From: an uncultured Dorea sp.
Lineage (GTDB): Bacteria; Bacillota; Clostridia; Lachnospirales; Lachnospiraceae
Length of the DNA: 64,000 nucleotides
Reading direction: 5' to 3'
Assembly (NCBI GenBank): GCA_910584575.1
Contig: CAJUBG010000007.1
Span: 20,315 to 84,314, forward strand
Of the stretch, positions 52,484 through 62,197 are shown piece after piece. The number at the start of each line of letters is the position of its first letter. Positions within the stretch are counted from its first letter, which is position 1. A program made the position numbers and the translations under genes. The notes under the pieces are model-generated. The model saw only the letters and a list, made by a program, of their open reading frames with translations. It searched no databases and had not been told where the DNA came from.

Positions 52484-53935
52484 TTAGTTCTCCCCCTCTA
52501 CTTTTTTCATCCTTCTTGAAATATCTGAAACAACTGCCTCATCCGGCCACATTACATATAATTGCTGTGAACCTGACGAAAAGCATGCCTGCTTGTCTCC
52601 GCTTCCTGTTGCCGCCGCTGTCTCAATCTCCCATGAAGCACGTTCTGAGAGCTGCATATTAATAAACTTCGCCATCTCATCCCGTGTCATATTGGTCTCC
52701 ACACAGTCCGCAACATGATTCAATATATCATTTGCCTGGAAAAGAATATCCGGAAACATAATCCTATCCAGAATTCCCTTTAAAATAGCCTCCTGATTCT
52801 TTCCACGCTGATTGTCTCCATCCTTGAAGCTGTGGCGTTCTCTTGCAAACGCAAGCGCCTGTTCTCCATTCAGATGGTTCATCCCTTTTTCAAAGCTGTA
52901 ACCACCTGCCTCGAACGCATACTCAGATTCTACATCCACTCCTCCAAGTGCATCCACAATGGTAATCAATGAAGTAAAGTTTACTCTCGCAAAATACGAG
53001 ATGTCGATGTCATAGATATTCTCCAGAGTCGCCATGGATCTGTCCACACCATAGATTCCGGCATGGGTCAGCTTATCTCTTGCCTCTCCGGATATTTCGG
53101 GAATCTGTACATAATAATCTCTCGGTGTCGTCGTTAAAAGAATCTTCTTTGTACTCGGATTCACAGTCATTATTATATTGACATCACTTCGGCTGTTCTT
53201 TGTGATGGAACCGGCCACATCAATTCCACTGATATATATGTTAAACGATTTCTCGATATTTGTCTCCTCTATCTCAATCTCTGTCTCAATTCCATATTGA
53301 TACAGAACTCTCACCTGATCCGAATATCCCTCCACAGCCTCCTCTATCACACTTCCATAGGCTTCATTATAGATTGCGGCTTCAATGCGGCCATCAAGGA
53401 GTGCCTCTGCCTCATCAATGAGTGTCTCGCTCTCAATCAGCTTAATCTCTCTGCCGACTTTGGCCTCAATATCCTTCACCATCAGTCCATTGTTATCCTG
53501 ATCAAGCGTTGTCTGACATCCAAAACGATAGTTCTTTGCGTCCTCAATTTTTTCTGCCGGATCATCATTCTTGACCACAACAACCATATTATCAATCTTA
53601 TGAGTTGCCCCACCCACATTCTTAAGAACTGCATCCGTTTTCGCCAGGTATATAATCCCAATTCCAAGAATCAGGTTCACCAACACACTGATCACAACGC
53701 CTGTGATGTTACCCTTCCTGCCTGCAAACTGATATCCAAAAGCCTCTCCAAGCAATATAAAGATTACTCCAAGCAGCGCAAGTAATACAATCACTGTTAC
53801 TATAAGAAACTGTTTCGGTATCATGCCGCTTTTCCACAGAATCGCGGCAAAACCTACCGAAATAATCACCTGAAGTAAAAATATCATCTTGCCGATTATA
53901 CTGTCTCTTTTCCTCCTGGTGAGGTAATACCCCAT
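52484..53935 (-). CDS. LytR-CpsA-Psr (LCP) ligase with substrate-binding-like insert
   Basis: 483 residues. About three N-terminal membrane segments, then an outside region (~100-225) resembling a solute-binding fold (YRFGCQTTLDQDNNGLMVKDIEAKVG, ALLDGRIEAAIYNEAYG), then the LCP domain (NIYISGIDVAG, SDVNIIMTVNPSTKKILLTTTPRDYYV, AFARERHSFKDGDNQRGKNQEAIL) with the expected Arg and Asp residues. LCP enzymes attach the finished polymer to peptidoglycan. Confidence 0.9.
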   Translation of the reverse strand: MGYYLTRRKRDSIIGKMIFLLQVIISVGFAAILWKSGMIPKQFLIVTVIVLLALLGVIFILLGEAFGYQFAGRKGNITGVVISVLVNLILGIGIIYLAKTDAVLKNVGGATHKIDNMVVVVKNDDPAEKIEDAKNYRFGCQTTLDQDNNGLMVKDIEAKVGREIKLIESETLIDEAEALLDGRIEAAIYNEAYGSVIEEAVEGYSDQVRVLYQYGIETEIEIEETNIEKSFNIYISGIDVAGSITKNSRSDVNIIMTVNPSTKKILLTTTPRDYYVQIPEISGEARDKLTHAGIYGVDRSMATLENIYDIDISYFARVNFTSLITIVDALGGVDVESEYAFEAGGYSFEKGMNHLNGEQALAFARERHSFKDGDNQRGKNQEAILKGILDRIMFPDILFQANDILNHVADCVETNMTRDEMAKFINMQLSERASWEIETAAATGSGDKQACFSSGSQQLYVMWPDEAVVSDISRRMKKVEGEN

Positions 53936-54017
53936 ATACTATCTCCTCTATCCTTCCACCAACTCAATGTGGTCTGGTCTTCGAGTCTGTCGTAATATCT
54001 CTCTGCAATCTGTTTTT

Positions 54018-54692
54018 CTACTCAACTATTAAAGTGAATATATGCGGGTCTGATGCGTTACCGTCACTGTCGGTTACATAATAACGAATCTCGTAGCTTC
54101 CCCGCGTCTTCACATCATATGTTCCGTCTGCATGAATATTCTGATATAATTTATTCATATCATCCTTATCATCGACAGCTCCCTGTACAACGCTTAATGG
54201 GTCAAATGCCTGTCCAACCTTAATCGTCATCTGGTCAGTCGTAAGCGCCATAACCGGTTTGGGACCATCCGGCTCTAATGGTGTCTGTTCCGGCGCAATC
54301 TGGCCATCCTCACCTTCTACTCCCTCACCCACTTCTCCGGAGGTCTCCTCTGCCGGCGGTGCATTCTCACTCCTGTAAGTCACTCTCCTTCTCGCGGTAC
54401 CAATATTCTTATGCTGATCCATAACTCCATAGTATACAATGGCTGAATCATCACCTGTAAGTACAATCTTGCTTACAAACACCTTTGCTGAAAGATCACC
54501 GTCTACTTTATCCTCTGCGGATACACCCACCATCAGAGCTTCATGGTCATCTCCCTCTGTATAGGTAATGTCTCTTTCTTCAATCTTAATCTCCGGCGGC
54601 GTATTGTCCTGCCGAAGATAAATAAATGCTGCTATCACTGTCAGAACCGCACATGCTGCGGCCATTACAAGCGCTAATCCCCGATGCTTCAT
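54018..54692 (-). CDS. membrane-anchored Ig-like domain protein
   Basis: 224 residues. One N-terminal membrane anchor, two bacterial Ig-like/cadherin-like domains (PPEIKIEERDITYTEGDDHEA... and YDVKTRGSYEIRYYVTDSDGNAS), joined by an acidic Pro/Glu/Gly linker. Similar proteins lie in clostridial capsule loci between cpsD and the LCP gene; the role is unknown, perhaps surface assembly. Confidence 0.7.
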   Translation of the reverse strand: MKHRGLALVMAAACAVLTVIAAFIYLRQDNTPPEIKIEERDITYTEGDDHEALMVGVSAEDKVDGDLSAKVFVSKIVLTGDDSAIVYYGVMDQHKNIGTARRRVTYRSENAPPAEETSGEVGEGVEGEDGQIAPEQTPLEPDGPKPVMALTTDQMTIKVGQAFDPLSVVQGAVDDKDDMNKLYQNIHADGTYDVKTRGSYEIRYYVTDSDGNASDPHIFTLIVE

Positions 54693-54704
54693 TGCTCAAA
54701 CCCT

Positions 54705-55412
54705 CTATTCATCGTCTTTCTTATAATATTCTCCGTAATATGCGCCATAGTACTTACCATAATATTTGCCGTAATACTTATTCTGCTTCATATTCACCTT
54801 GTTAAGCACTACACCCAGAATCGGGCAGCCGGATTTCTCCAACTGATCTTTTACACCTCTTGCAAACTTATAACTAATCGTATTTGCCGCAATTACCAGT
54901 ATTGACGCATCACAGAACTTGGCGATAATCGCACTGTCGATAACGCTTCCAACCGGCGGCGCATCGATGATTACATAGTCATAAGCCTTTTTTGCCCCCT
55001 CTATAAACGCCTCAAACCGACGATTTCCCAATAACTCAGCCGGATTCGGTGGTACAACTCCTGCCAATACACAGAAAAGACCGTTGGCCTGGGTCTTGGC
55101 AATCACATCCTTTGCGTCAGCCTGTCCTGACAGGAAATGACTAAGGCCCTTAATCTGTCCCTTAATCTGATGCCGTCCTACCAACACGGATTTTCTCAGG
55201 TCGGCATCCACAAATAGCACATTCTTGTCACCCTCTGCCAGCGACATAGCAAGAGACAATGATACTGTACTCTTTCCTTCATTCGGTGTACAGGACGAAA
55301 ACACGATTACCTTTTTATCTGCACCGGAAAATTCTACGTTCGTTCGGAGAGTCTTATATGCTTCATTACTTCGATAGTCTTTTTCAACATTCTTTAAAAT
55401 TACTTCCTGCAT
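54705..55412 (-). CDS. cpsD: capsule BY-kinase
   Basis: 235 residues. Walker A SSCTPNEGKSTVSLSLA, Walker A' NVLFVDADLRKS, Walker B YDYVIIDAPPVGS, and a tyrosine-rich tail (KYYGKYYGAYYGEYY), the autophosphorylation cluster. It works with CpsC to control polymer length and with the CpsB phosphatase. Confidence 0.93.
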   Translation of the reverse strand: MQEVILKNVEKDYRSNEAYKTLRTNVEFSGADKKVIVFSSCTPNEGKSTVSLSLAMSLAEGDKNVLFVDADLRKSVLVGRHQIKGQIKGLSHFLSGQADAKDVIAKTQANGLFCVLAGVVPPNPAELLGNRRFEAFIEGAKKAYDYVIIDAPPVGSVIDSAIIAKFCDASILVIAANTISYKFARGVKDQLEKSGCPILGVVLNKVNMKQNKYYGKYYGKYYGAYYGEYYKKDDE

Positions 55413-55425
55413 CTTCTTCTCTCTC

Positions 55426-56208
55426 CTATTTCTTCATATTCCGCATAAGCTTCTTGGCAGTCTTTCCTCTAACCTTCTTGGACTTCTTCGCCTTCTCAGT
55501 CCCCTCCTGCATCGGAATAGACGTAAGAACATTAAGTCCCAGATATTGCTCTACATCGTCCGGCGTCTTCACCGTATCATCCAGTACAAATACCAATACA
55601 ATGATACCGATTGAGATAATCAGTCCCAGAATTCCACCAATCAGCACATTCTTCATAACGCTCGGTGAAGATGGCGCTGTGGCAAGATTACCTTCCTGTA
55701 CGGTATTAACCGCTTCTGCATCCATAATCTCTGTAATCTGGATTCCTACTGCCTCTCTGACAGCATCAGCAATGTCCTTCGCAACTCTTGGATCCTCATT
55801 CCTGACACTGATATTCAGGACACGGGTATCCGTCTCTGTCTCTACGCTGATCATATCTGCCAGCTTTTCCACTTCTACGTCAAGGTTTAATACCGAAATC
55901 ACTTGCTCTAGCACCGGACGGCTCTTAATCAGCACCATATAGTCCTTGGTAAGCTGTGTACCTGTCTGCAAGTCGCTGTACGTAACACTGGAATTACTAT
56001 CCTGCTTTGTCAATACATACATCTGTGTTGTGGATGTATAGAGGGGCGTAATAAACAGCTTCGTCCCCACAAACGCCAACAACGCCATCAGAATTCCTGA
56101 CAGCAGTATGATATGAGCCTCAGACCACAATACCATAAATAACTCGGTTAAATCTATTGTAATCTCGTCATTATCAAATTCCGGATTCGTCATCTTATCG
56201 TAACTCAT
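55426..56208 (-). CDS. cpsC: capsule chain-length / BY-kinase modulator
   Basis: 260 residues, Wzz family. Two membrane spans (ILLSGILMALLAFVGTKLF; LIGGILGLIISIGIIVLVFVLDD) enclose an outside helical region with the usual PxxP-type ALNLDVEVEK and NTVQEGNLATAPSSPS. The C-terminal basic tail contacts CpsD. It overlaps cpsB by 14 bases. Confidence 0.92.
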   Translation of the reverse strand: MSYDKMTNPEFDNDEITIDLTELFMVLWSEAHIILLSGILMALLAFVGTKLFITPLYTSTTQMYVLTKQDSNSSVTYSDLQTGTQLTKDYMVLIKSRPVLEQVISVLNLDVEVEKLADMISVETETDTRVLNISVRNEDPRVAKDIADAVREAVGIQITEIMDAEAVNTVQEGNLATAPSSPSVMKNVLIGGILGLIISIGIIVLVFVLDDTVKTPDDVEQYLGLNVLTSIPMQEGTEKAKKSKKVRGKTAKKLMRNMKK

Positions 56209-56932
56209 TCTTCTGTAACTTCTTCAGCATCGTCTTCGCATTGCTAAAGAATATCCTCCTCATATATTCTTCACCGTATTTTTTTCTTACATAGCCCGCC
56301 GCTTTCTTCATTCTGGGAGCTCGGTGCCTGCTGCTGTGCGCATCTGTTCCGACGCAGAAAAGCATATCCGAATCCATCAGATACTTTACAAACTTCTTGA
56401 CCTCTCTGCCATTATCACCGGTAATACTGTCTGCATTCACCTGCAGGTGAATCCCCATCTCCCATAACTGCTCTGCAAGCTCAGCATCCTTCACAATACA
56501 GTTATATCTCTCCACATGGGCAAGAATCACTTCATAGCCGCTAAGCTGCAACTGCTGAAGGCTCTGCCGTATATAAGCATACGTATCGGAAGGTGAAAAC
56601 TCCACCAGCACATAATCTCTGCCATTCATAGTCAAAATCTGCTTGGCTTCCAACTTATCCACCACGTCCTGGCCAAAGAAAATCTCCGCGCCAAGATAGA
56701 TACGAAAATGTTCATCAATCTCATGAGCCGCCTCTCTAAGCAGCTTTGCCTGTCTTCGTATCACTTTTGGATTCTCTTTGCCACGCCTTGGGTGATGATG
56801 CGGAGTAGCAATAATACAGCGTATCCCTTCCTCATATGCGATTCTTAACATTTGTTTCGTCTCGTCGATATCTTTCGCGCCGTCGTCTACTCCCGGCAAT
56901 ATATGACAGTGCATGTCAATAAAGCCTTCCAT
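56195..56932 (-). CDS. cpsB: PHP-type tyrosine phosphatase
   Basis: 245 residues from the ATG at 56932; the longer frame runs into the promoter at 56,970-56,998. Metal-site motifs MHCHILPGVDDGAKD, IIATPHHHPRRGK, LAHVERY, CVGTDAHSSRHR define the CpsB/YwqE family, which dephosphorylates the CpsD tyrosine tail. First gene of the capsule operon, 30 bases after the predicted start of transcription. Confidence 0.92.
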   Translation of the reverse strand: MEGFIDMHCHILPGVDDGAKDIDETKQMLRIAYEEGIRCIIATPHHHPRRGKENPKVIRRQAKLLREAAHEIDEHFRIYLGAEIFFGQDVVDKLEAKQILTMNGRDYVLVEFSPSDTYAYIRQSLQQLQLSGYEVILAHVERYNCIVKDAELAEQLWEMGIHLQVNADSITGDNGREVKKFVKYLMDSDMLFCVGTDAHSSRHRAPRMKKAAGYVRKKYGEEYMRRIFFSNAKTMLKKLQKNELR

Positions 56933-56952
56933 ATCTTCACACCTTTCTTGTT

Positions 56953-56998
56953 CACATGGCCTGTATTTAATAATACCCTGTCCATGTGGTTTTGTCAA
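56953..56998 (-). promoter_or_regulatory. main promoter of the capsule operon with flanking dyad
   Basis: -35 TTGACA (56998-56993), 17 bp, -10 TATTAT (56975-56970). CACATGG (56953-56959) and CCATGTG (56982-56988) form an inverted repeat around the -10, a likely regulator site. Confidence 0.82.
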
Positions 56999-57150
56999 CC
57001 GCTTTGCGCTAATGCAGATACCTTGAGCCCTTCCATTTTTTAGTTTCCGGCTCAACAATTTCCAATCTGTTGAGTGAGCGCGCCAGTTCTTCCCAAGATA
57101 CCAATTACTTCCTATTATATACTGTGTGAATTTTTTAACCGTTTCATCTT

Positions 57151-57714
57151 CTATAAGCCGAGTACATCCGCAATCGCACCCATCTCCTCAAGGGCGACAT
57201 CAATCAGATCGTCCAGGCTCAATCCAGTAAATTCGATTGCCTCCATGTAATCACGGTTAGCCCCTGCCGCAAAGCGCAGCTCATTGAAACGCTTCATAAC
57301 CGACTTATGCTTTACGCTCGCAATCTTTTTATCCGGATAGATCTGTGCAACTGCTTTCACAAACCCACTCATAGGATCTGCCGCCAAAATAGCATATTGT
57401 AACGTTGTCTTGGCTTTCACCCCACTCTTTGGATTGTGTGCACAAATCGCGTCGAACAATACCTTGTCCTCAATTCCTTCTTTCTTCAAAATCTCAACGG
57501 AGGTCGGGCCATGTACCCCCATATCATGCTGCCAGTCACATTGCTCCTCATCCAGATCATGAAGCAGTCCAACGATTCCCCAATATTCAACGTCCTCTGG
57601 TGCAAGGCGTTTTGCAAGCCCCTTCATAATCGCCTCAACAGCATAAGAATGTGTAATATAGTTCTCTCCCTTCATGTATCTCATTAAGATATCATGTGCC
57701 TGATCTCTGTTCAT
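57151..57714 (-). CDS. HD-domain hydrolase
   Basis: 187 residues. HSYAVEAIMKGLAKRL, GLLHDLDEEQCDWQHD and AICAHNP supply the HD-family metal ligands. Related small HDIG proteins act on nucleotides or phosphoesters, but the substrate is unknown. GGAGG lies before the ATG and a good promoter at 57784-57812. Confidence 0.83.
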   Translation of the reverse strand: MNRDQAHDILMRYMKGENYITHSYAVEAIMKGLAKRLAPEDVEYWGIVGLLHDLDEEQCDWQHDMGVHGPTSVEILKKEGIEDKVLFDAICAHNPKSGVKAKTTLQYAILAADPMSGFVKAVAQIYPDKKIASVKHKSVMKRFNELRFAAGANRDYMEAIEFTGLSLDDLIDVALEEMGAIADVLGL

Positions 57715-57783
57715 CGCAGCTCCTCCTTCATCTGATTCGTTTTTATCTGCATGTGTGCGTTCTTTACAAGTCTTTCGTTCAAA

Positions 57784-57812
57784 ATTATAATCTCTTTATC
57801 CCCAAAGGTCAA
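57784..57812 (-). promoter_or_regulatory. promoter of the HD-domain gene
   Basis: -35 TTGACC (57812-57807), 17 bp, -10 TATAAT (57789-57784). Confidence 0.75.
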
Positions 57813-57856
57813 GCTATAAAATCAGTTCTTTATATTATCTTTATCCCTGTACTTGC

Positions 57857-58114
57857 CTATGCTGCCTTTCTTCCATATAATCGTCCTAACATCTGTGCTT
57901 CTCTAACGTCAATTTTCCGAAAAATGGCGCCATAATCTATCTCATTCACTTTATCCATCGCGACTCCTACCTTATGTAAGATTAGTACAAGATATCCTGT
58001 CATGATATCATCAATACGTCCGCTTTCCGCGATTGCACACAGCTCATCATTCGTCTTTTCATACATATTCACCATCAACCCTACATACTCATTCTCCATC
58101 TTTCCACGATTCAT
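57857..58114 (-). CDS. small protein of unknown function
   Basis: 85 residues, no family recognised. AGGAG lies seven bases before the ATG. Soluble and mainly helical by composition (ENEYVGLMVNMYEKTNDELCAIAESG, YLVLILHKVGVAMDKVN). It ends 45 bases before the HD-gene promoter. Confidence 0.6.
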   Translation of the reverse strand: MNRGKMENEYVGLMVNMYEKTNDELCAIAESGRIDDIMTGYLVLILHKVGVAMDKVNEIDYGAIFRKIDVREAQMLGRLYGRKAA

Positions 58115-58235
58115 CGTATCACTCCTATTCTAAAAGACCTGCTGTCACCCTCCCTGTCTTATGGGCACAACAATGCGGCTATCTTCACCACAATGGCAGG
58201 GCGCTGACAAAATTAATGATTACACTTGAAAACAT

Positions 58236-58250
58236 TGTCCGAAACGGACA
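58236..58250. promoter_or_regulatory. 15-bp palindrome
   Basis: TGTCCG-AAA-CGGACA, in the 58,115-58,571 gap upstream of the 85-aa gene. Shaped like a repressor site. Apart from this and the terminator below, the gap shows no supported gene. Confidence 0.4.
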
Positions 58251-58463
58251 GATTATCCTTGAAATTAACAGACTGTAACTGATCTCCTCACAAACTTATT
58301 TTACCAGATGTTGTATGCTAAATACAAGCCCATTTCTTGAAAAAACCTCACAATCCTTCGACATGATTCGACATTTTCCTCGTATTAGTAAGATACTGCA
58401 TTTATGAAGCAGCAGAATGCTCAGTCAATACTGTCCCGAACCGCCTTCAGGCAGGCTTGCCAT

Positions 58464-58505
58464 AAAAAACGCAGGCAGAATATTTTATTCTCATATCCTG
58501 CCTGC
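58464..58505 (-). terminator. terminator of the M24 peptidase gene
   Basis: 8-bp stem GCAGGCAG/CTGCCTGC, AT-rich loop, then GTTTTTT on the minus strand. Confidence 0.8.
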
Positions 58506-58571
58506 TGCTCTTACATTCTGTCGTTGTCCAAACGTATCCAAAATTCCGCCATAGACGCGTTACATCCGTCC

Positions 58572-59657
58572 TTACTCCTCCGGCACTACGATCAGATCCT
58601 TGGTGTAATGATTCAATACCTCGCATCCGTCCTCTGTAATAATTACAAGATCTTCGATACGAACGCCAATCCCCTCGTCTGCGAGATAGATACCCGGCTC
58701 TACGGAGAAGCACTGTCCAACCTGGATGATATCCTCATTGACAGAAGATACGTCGCCAAACTCATGATCCTCAAGACCGATGGAATGTCCGGTTCTGTGT
58801 GTGAAATACTGTCCATATCCCTTTTCTTCAATATAATTCCTTGCCGCAAGATCAACGTCACACATCCTGTTGCCTGGCTTCGCGGCCTCAATTCCACGCC
58901 TGTTCGCCTCTACTACAATGTCATAAATCTCTTTTGCCCTCTCGGATACTTCTCCGATAAATACTGTTCTCGTCATATCGGAAGCATAGTTATCTTTGAA
59001 AGCTCCGATATCAAGGATAACGCAGTCGCCGCGTTTCCCCTTGGAATCATCTGTCACATGATGTGGATCCGCCGCACCCTTCGCATACGCTGTAATCGGG
59101 TCAAATGATACGTCCTCACATCCAAGCTCTTTGTAGATTTCACGAATCTTAGCGTTCAGCTCTTTCTCAGTCAGCCCCTTGGATACCCATGGAATCAGCT
59201 TCTCCATCGCGATATCGTTAAGCCTTGAGGACTCGCGCATCAGTTCTTTTTCTTTCTCGTCCTTCACCATACGGATATAGTCGATAATCGGAGAGCCGTT
59301 CACAAACTTGCTTCCCCCGCCTAATTCCTGCAGACGAAGAAGGAATCTTGCCGGCCAGGTCTTATCGATACCCATTACCTTGTCCTTCTCAACGAATCTG
59401 CTTAAAATCTCGACACCGTCCTCGATATCATCATACCATACCAGCTCTACTCCCAGATCCTTCTCCTGTGGGAATAACTTGTTGATTACAAGCTTATGAT
59501 TGCCGTTGACATTCAGATATAACGCCAGAAGTCTCTCTCCTGGTGCAATCCATTTGCCTGTAAGATAGAAAATTGCAACCGGATCTGATACAATCATCTG
59601 CGGGATCTCGTGTTCTTCCATTGATTTTAATACTCTTGCCACCTTATTCTGGTCCAT
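58572..59657 (-). CDS. M24-family aminopeptidase (Xaa-Pro type)
   Basis: 361 residues from the ATG at 59657. An N-terminal creatinase-like domain, then the pita-bread domain with all five metal ligands: DIGAFKDNYASDMTR (two Asp), HRTGHSIGLEDHE (His), FSVEPGIYL (Glu), GVRIEDLVI (Glu). It cleaves N-terminal residues next to proline in peptides. Single gene with its own promoter and terminator. Confidence 0.88.
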   Translation of the reverse strand: MDQNKVARVLKSMEEHEIPQMIVSDPVAIFYLTGKWIAPGERLLALYLNVNGNHKLVINKLFPQEKDLGVELVWYDDIEDGVEILSRFVEKDKVMGIDKTWPARFLLRLQELGGGSKFVNGSPIIDYIRMVKDEKEKELMRESSRLNDIAMEKLIPWVSKGLTEKELNAKIREIYKELGCEDVSFDPITAYAKGAADPHHVTDDSKGKRGDCVILDIGAFKDNYASDMTRTVFIGEVSERAKEIYDIVVEANRRGIEAAKPGNRMCDVDLAARNYIEEKGYGQYFTHRTGHSIGLEDHEFGDVSSVNEDIIQVGQCFSVEPGIYLADEGIGVRIEDLVIITEDGCEVLNHYTKDLIVVPEE

Positions 59658-59690
59658 TGTCTTCCCCAACCTTTCGTTGATTTTTTATTT

Positions 59691-59719
59691 ATTATAGTAT
59701 TTCTATTATTAAAAGTCAA
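59691..59719 (-). promoter_or_regulatory. promoter of the M24 peptidase gene
   Basis: -35 TTGACT (59719-59714), 17 bp, -10 TATAAT (59696-59691). Confidence 0.75.
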
Positions 59720-59790
59720 TTGATCCATGTCTATTATCATAGAACAAAGCAATAAGGTTTTTTAGGGGCAAAGGTTTTCAATCATAAACT

Positions 59791-59967
59791 CTATTCCGGT
59801 GTCGTTTTTTTACTCGGACACACCCCGCTGCAACCGCTGCAGCCACACCCGCAGCCGCCTCCTGCCTTCTTCTTTTTCCAAATATTTCTCACCGCCAGTA
59901 TCACGACGAGCAAAACAACCAATCCTACGATTGTCGTAGAGAAAATACTGCTAGCCGCTAAAGCCAT
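59791..59967 (-). CDS. FeoB-associated Cys-rich membrane protein
   Basis: 58 residues. One membrane span (IVGLVVLLVVILAV), a basic stretch WKKKK, then a Gly/Cys block (GGGCGCGCSGCSGVC). This matches the small FeoB-associated family. It follows feoB by about 40 bases and probably takes part in Fe(II) uptake, perhaps handling iron at the membrane. Confidence 0.85.
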   Translation of the reverse strand: MALAASSIFSTTIVGLVVLLVVILAVRNIWKKKKAGGGCGCGCSGCSGVCPSKKTTPE

Positions 59968-60009
59968 AAACTCTCCTTCCTTTCTATATAACGTTTTTCA
60001 AGTGTGCTT

Positions 60010-62163
60010 CTATGCCTTCACGCCTCTGGCCGCTACACTGGACAGATTCATACTAAGAGCCGCTGCTTCCCTCTGAGGACGAAGCAAAAGATACAGGAAG
60101 CCAGCCAGCAAAAGAACCGCCGCCAACGTGCCGATTCCAAAGCCGCCGCCAGTAAACAGCACTCCAAACTGATAGATACAAAGCGATACCCCATAAGCAA
60201 ATACACACTGATATCCAATGGCAAACCAAGTCCATTTTCCATTATTCATCTCCCTCTTAATTGCGCCAATCGCGGCAAAGCAAGGCGCGCACAGAAGATT
60301 GAACACCAGGAAGGAGTATGCCGCAAGCCCTGTCATACTCGCCGCAAGGGTTCCCCAGATCTCGGCTCCATCTTCTGCTACCTCTGCAAATCCATAGAGA
60401 ACACCAAAGGTTCCGACCACATTTTCCTTAGCAACAAGCCCTGTGATTGCCGCAACCGCCGCCTGCCAGTCGCCCCATCCAAGCGGAATAAATATCCATG
60501 CAAACATCCTCCCGATTCCGGCCAGGAATCCGTCGCTTAAATCATCTACCATTGTGAACTGCCCGTCTACAATGCCGAAGCCAGATGCAAACCAGATAAA
60601 TATGGTTGACAAAAGAATAATCGTACCGGCTTTCTTAATGAAAGACCAGCCTCTCTCCCACATACTTCTTAGTACGTTTCCCACAGTCGGCATATGGTAA
60701 GCCGGAAGCTCCATAACGAAGGGCGCCGGATCTCCGGCAAACAACTTTGTTTTCTTTAGAATAATTCCTGAGCAGATAATCGCGGCAATTCCTACAAAAT
60801 ACGCGCTTGGCGCCACCCATGAGGCGCCGTCGAACAGCGCGCCCGCAATCAAGGCGATAATCGGCAATTTAGCACCGCAGGGAATAAATGTTGTGGTGAT
60901 AATCGTCATCTTCCGGTCACGGTCATTTTCAATGGTGCGGGATGCCATAATTCCAGGGACTCCGCAGCCTGTCCCGATTAGCATGGGGATGAAGGATTTG
61001 CCGGACAGCCCGAATTTGCGGAAAATTCTGTCCATGATGAACGCAATCCTCGCCATATATCCGCACGCCTCCAAGAACGCAAGAAAGAGAAACAGCACCA
61101 ACATCTGCGGTACGAATCCCAAAACCGCACCTACACCGCCTACGATACCATCCAGAATCAGACCCTTAAGCCACTCTGCGCAGTTAATATTCACCAGGAA
61201 ATTCTCAATGGCAGGCGGAATAATCTCACCAAACAGCACATCATTAGTCCAGTCAGTAGCAATGCTGCCCACAGTCGTGACCGACACATAGTACACAAGC
61301 CACATTACAGCCGCGAATATAGGCAGGGCCAGCCATCTGTTTGTAACGATTCTATCAATCCTATCAGAGATTGTCAACTTCTCTTTAGCTGCTTTTTTCA
61401 GGCATTTTCCTATGACAGAAGCAATGTATTGATATCGCTCATTTGTGATGATACTCTCCGCATCATCATCCAGTTGTTCTTCTGCCTTGGCAATAATATC
61501 CGTTACATCAGGTATCTCTGTCAACTGCTCATGAATCTTATCATCTCTTTCAAATAATTTCACAGCATAGAATCGCTTCTGCTCCTCTGGCACACCCGTC
61601 AGCATCATCTGGATTTCTTCGAGATAACCCTCTACCTTCGTTGAAAATTCATGGACATGTACAGATGCGTTTCTATTCTGCGCCGCTGTTACAGCCCTGT
61701 CCGCCGCCTCTTTGATTCCGTCGCCCTTAAGCGCGGAAATAGATACGACTTCGCATCCCAATTTCTCTGCAAGCTGCTGTGTGTCAATCTGATCGCCTGA
61801 CTTTTGTACAACATCCATCATGTTGACTGCCATTACAACCGGAAGCCCAAGTTCCAACAACTGTGTACTCAGATAGAGATTTCGCTCAAGATTTGTACCG
61901 TCCACAATATTTAAAATCGCGTCCGGACGCTCTGTAATCAGATAATTTCTGGCTACCACCTCCTCCAATGTATACGGCGATAAGGAATAGATTCCCGGAA
62001 GGTCCATGACCGTAACGTCTTTGTTATCCTTTAATTTTCCCTCTTTCTTCTCAACGGTTACACCCGGCCAGTTTCCGACAAACTGATTTGAACCTGTGAG
62101 CGCATTGAATAATGTCGTTTTTCCGCTGTTCGGATTTCCTGCAAGTGCGATTTTCACTCCCAT
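60010..62163 (-). CDS. feoB: Fe(II) transporter
   Basis: 717 residues from the ATG at 62163 (AGGAGG seven bases upstream). G1 GNPNSGKTT (9-17), G3 DLPGIYSL, G4 NMMD, then a helical spacer and the membrane part with FIPMLIGTGCGVPGI and TFIPCGAKLP gate motifs. Imports ferrous iron. In the fur-like/feoA/feoA/feoB/Cys-rich operon under Fur-box control. Confidence 0.95.
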   Translation of the reverse strand: MGVKIALAGNPNSGKTTLFNALTGSNQFVGNWPGVTVEKKEGKLKDNKDVTVMDLPGIYSLSPYTLEEVVARNYLITERPDAILNIVDGTNLERNLYLSTQLLELGLPVVMAVNMMDVVQKSGDQIDTQQLAEKLGCEVVSISALKGDGIKEAADRAVTAAQNRNASVHVHEFSTKVEGYLEEIQMMLTGVPEEQKRFYAVKLFERDDKIHEQLTEIPDVTDIIAKAEEQLDDDAESIITNERYQYIASVIGKCLKKAAKEKLTISDRIDRIVTNRWLALPIFAAVMWLVYYVSVTTVGSIATDWTNDVLFGEIIPPAIENFLVNINCAEWLKGLILDGIVGGVGAVLGFVPQMLVLFLFLAFLEACGYMARIAFIMDRIFRKFGLSGKSFIPMLIGTGCGVPGIMASRTIENDRDRKMTIITTTFIPCGAKLPIIALIAGALFDGASWVAPSAYFVGIAAIICSGIILKKTKLFAGDPAPFVMELPAYHMPTVGNVLRSMWERGWSFIKKAGTIILLSTIFIWFASGFGIVDGQFTMVDDLSDGFLAGIGRMFAWIFIPLGWGDWQAAVAAITGLVAKENVVGTFGVLYGFAEVAEDGAEIWGTLAASMTGLAAYSFLVFNLLCAPCFAAIGAIKREMNNGKWTWFAIGYQCVFAYGVSLCIYQFGVLFTGGGFGIGTLAAVLLLAGFLYLLLRPQREAAALSMNLSSVAARGVKA

Positions 62164-62197
62164 TTTCGTGCCTCCTAGCATCACTTATTTATTAATC

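Noticed and set aside
58033..58278. 81-codon plus-strand frame
   Set aside because: Antisense to the start of the 85-aa gene, no ribosome site and no family features.
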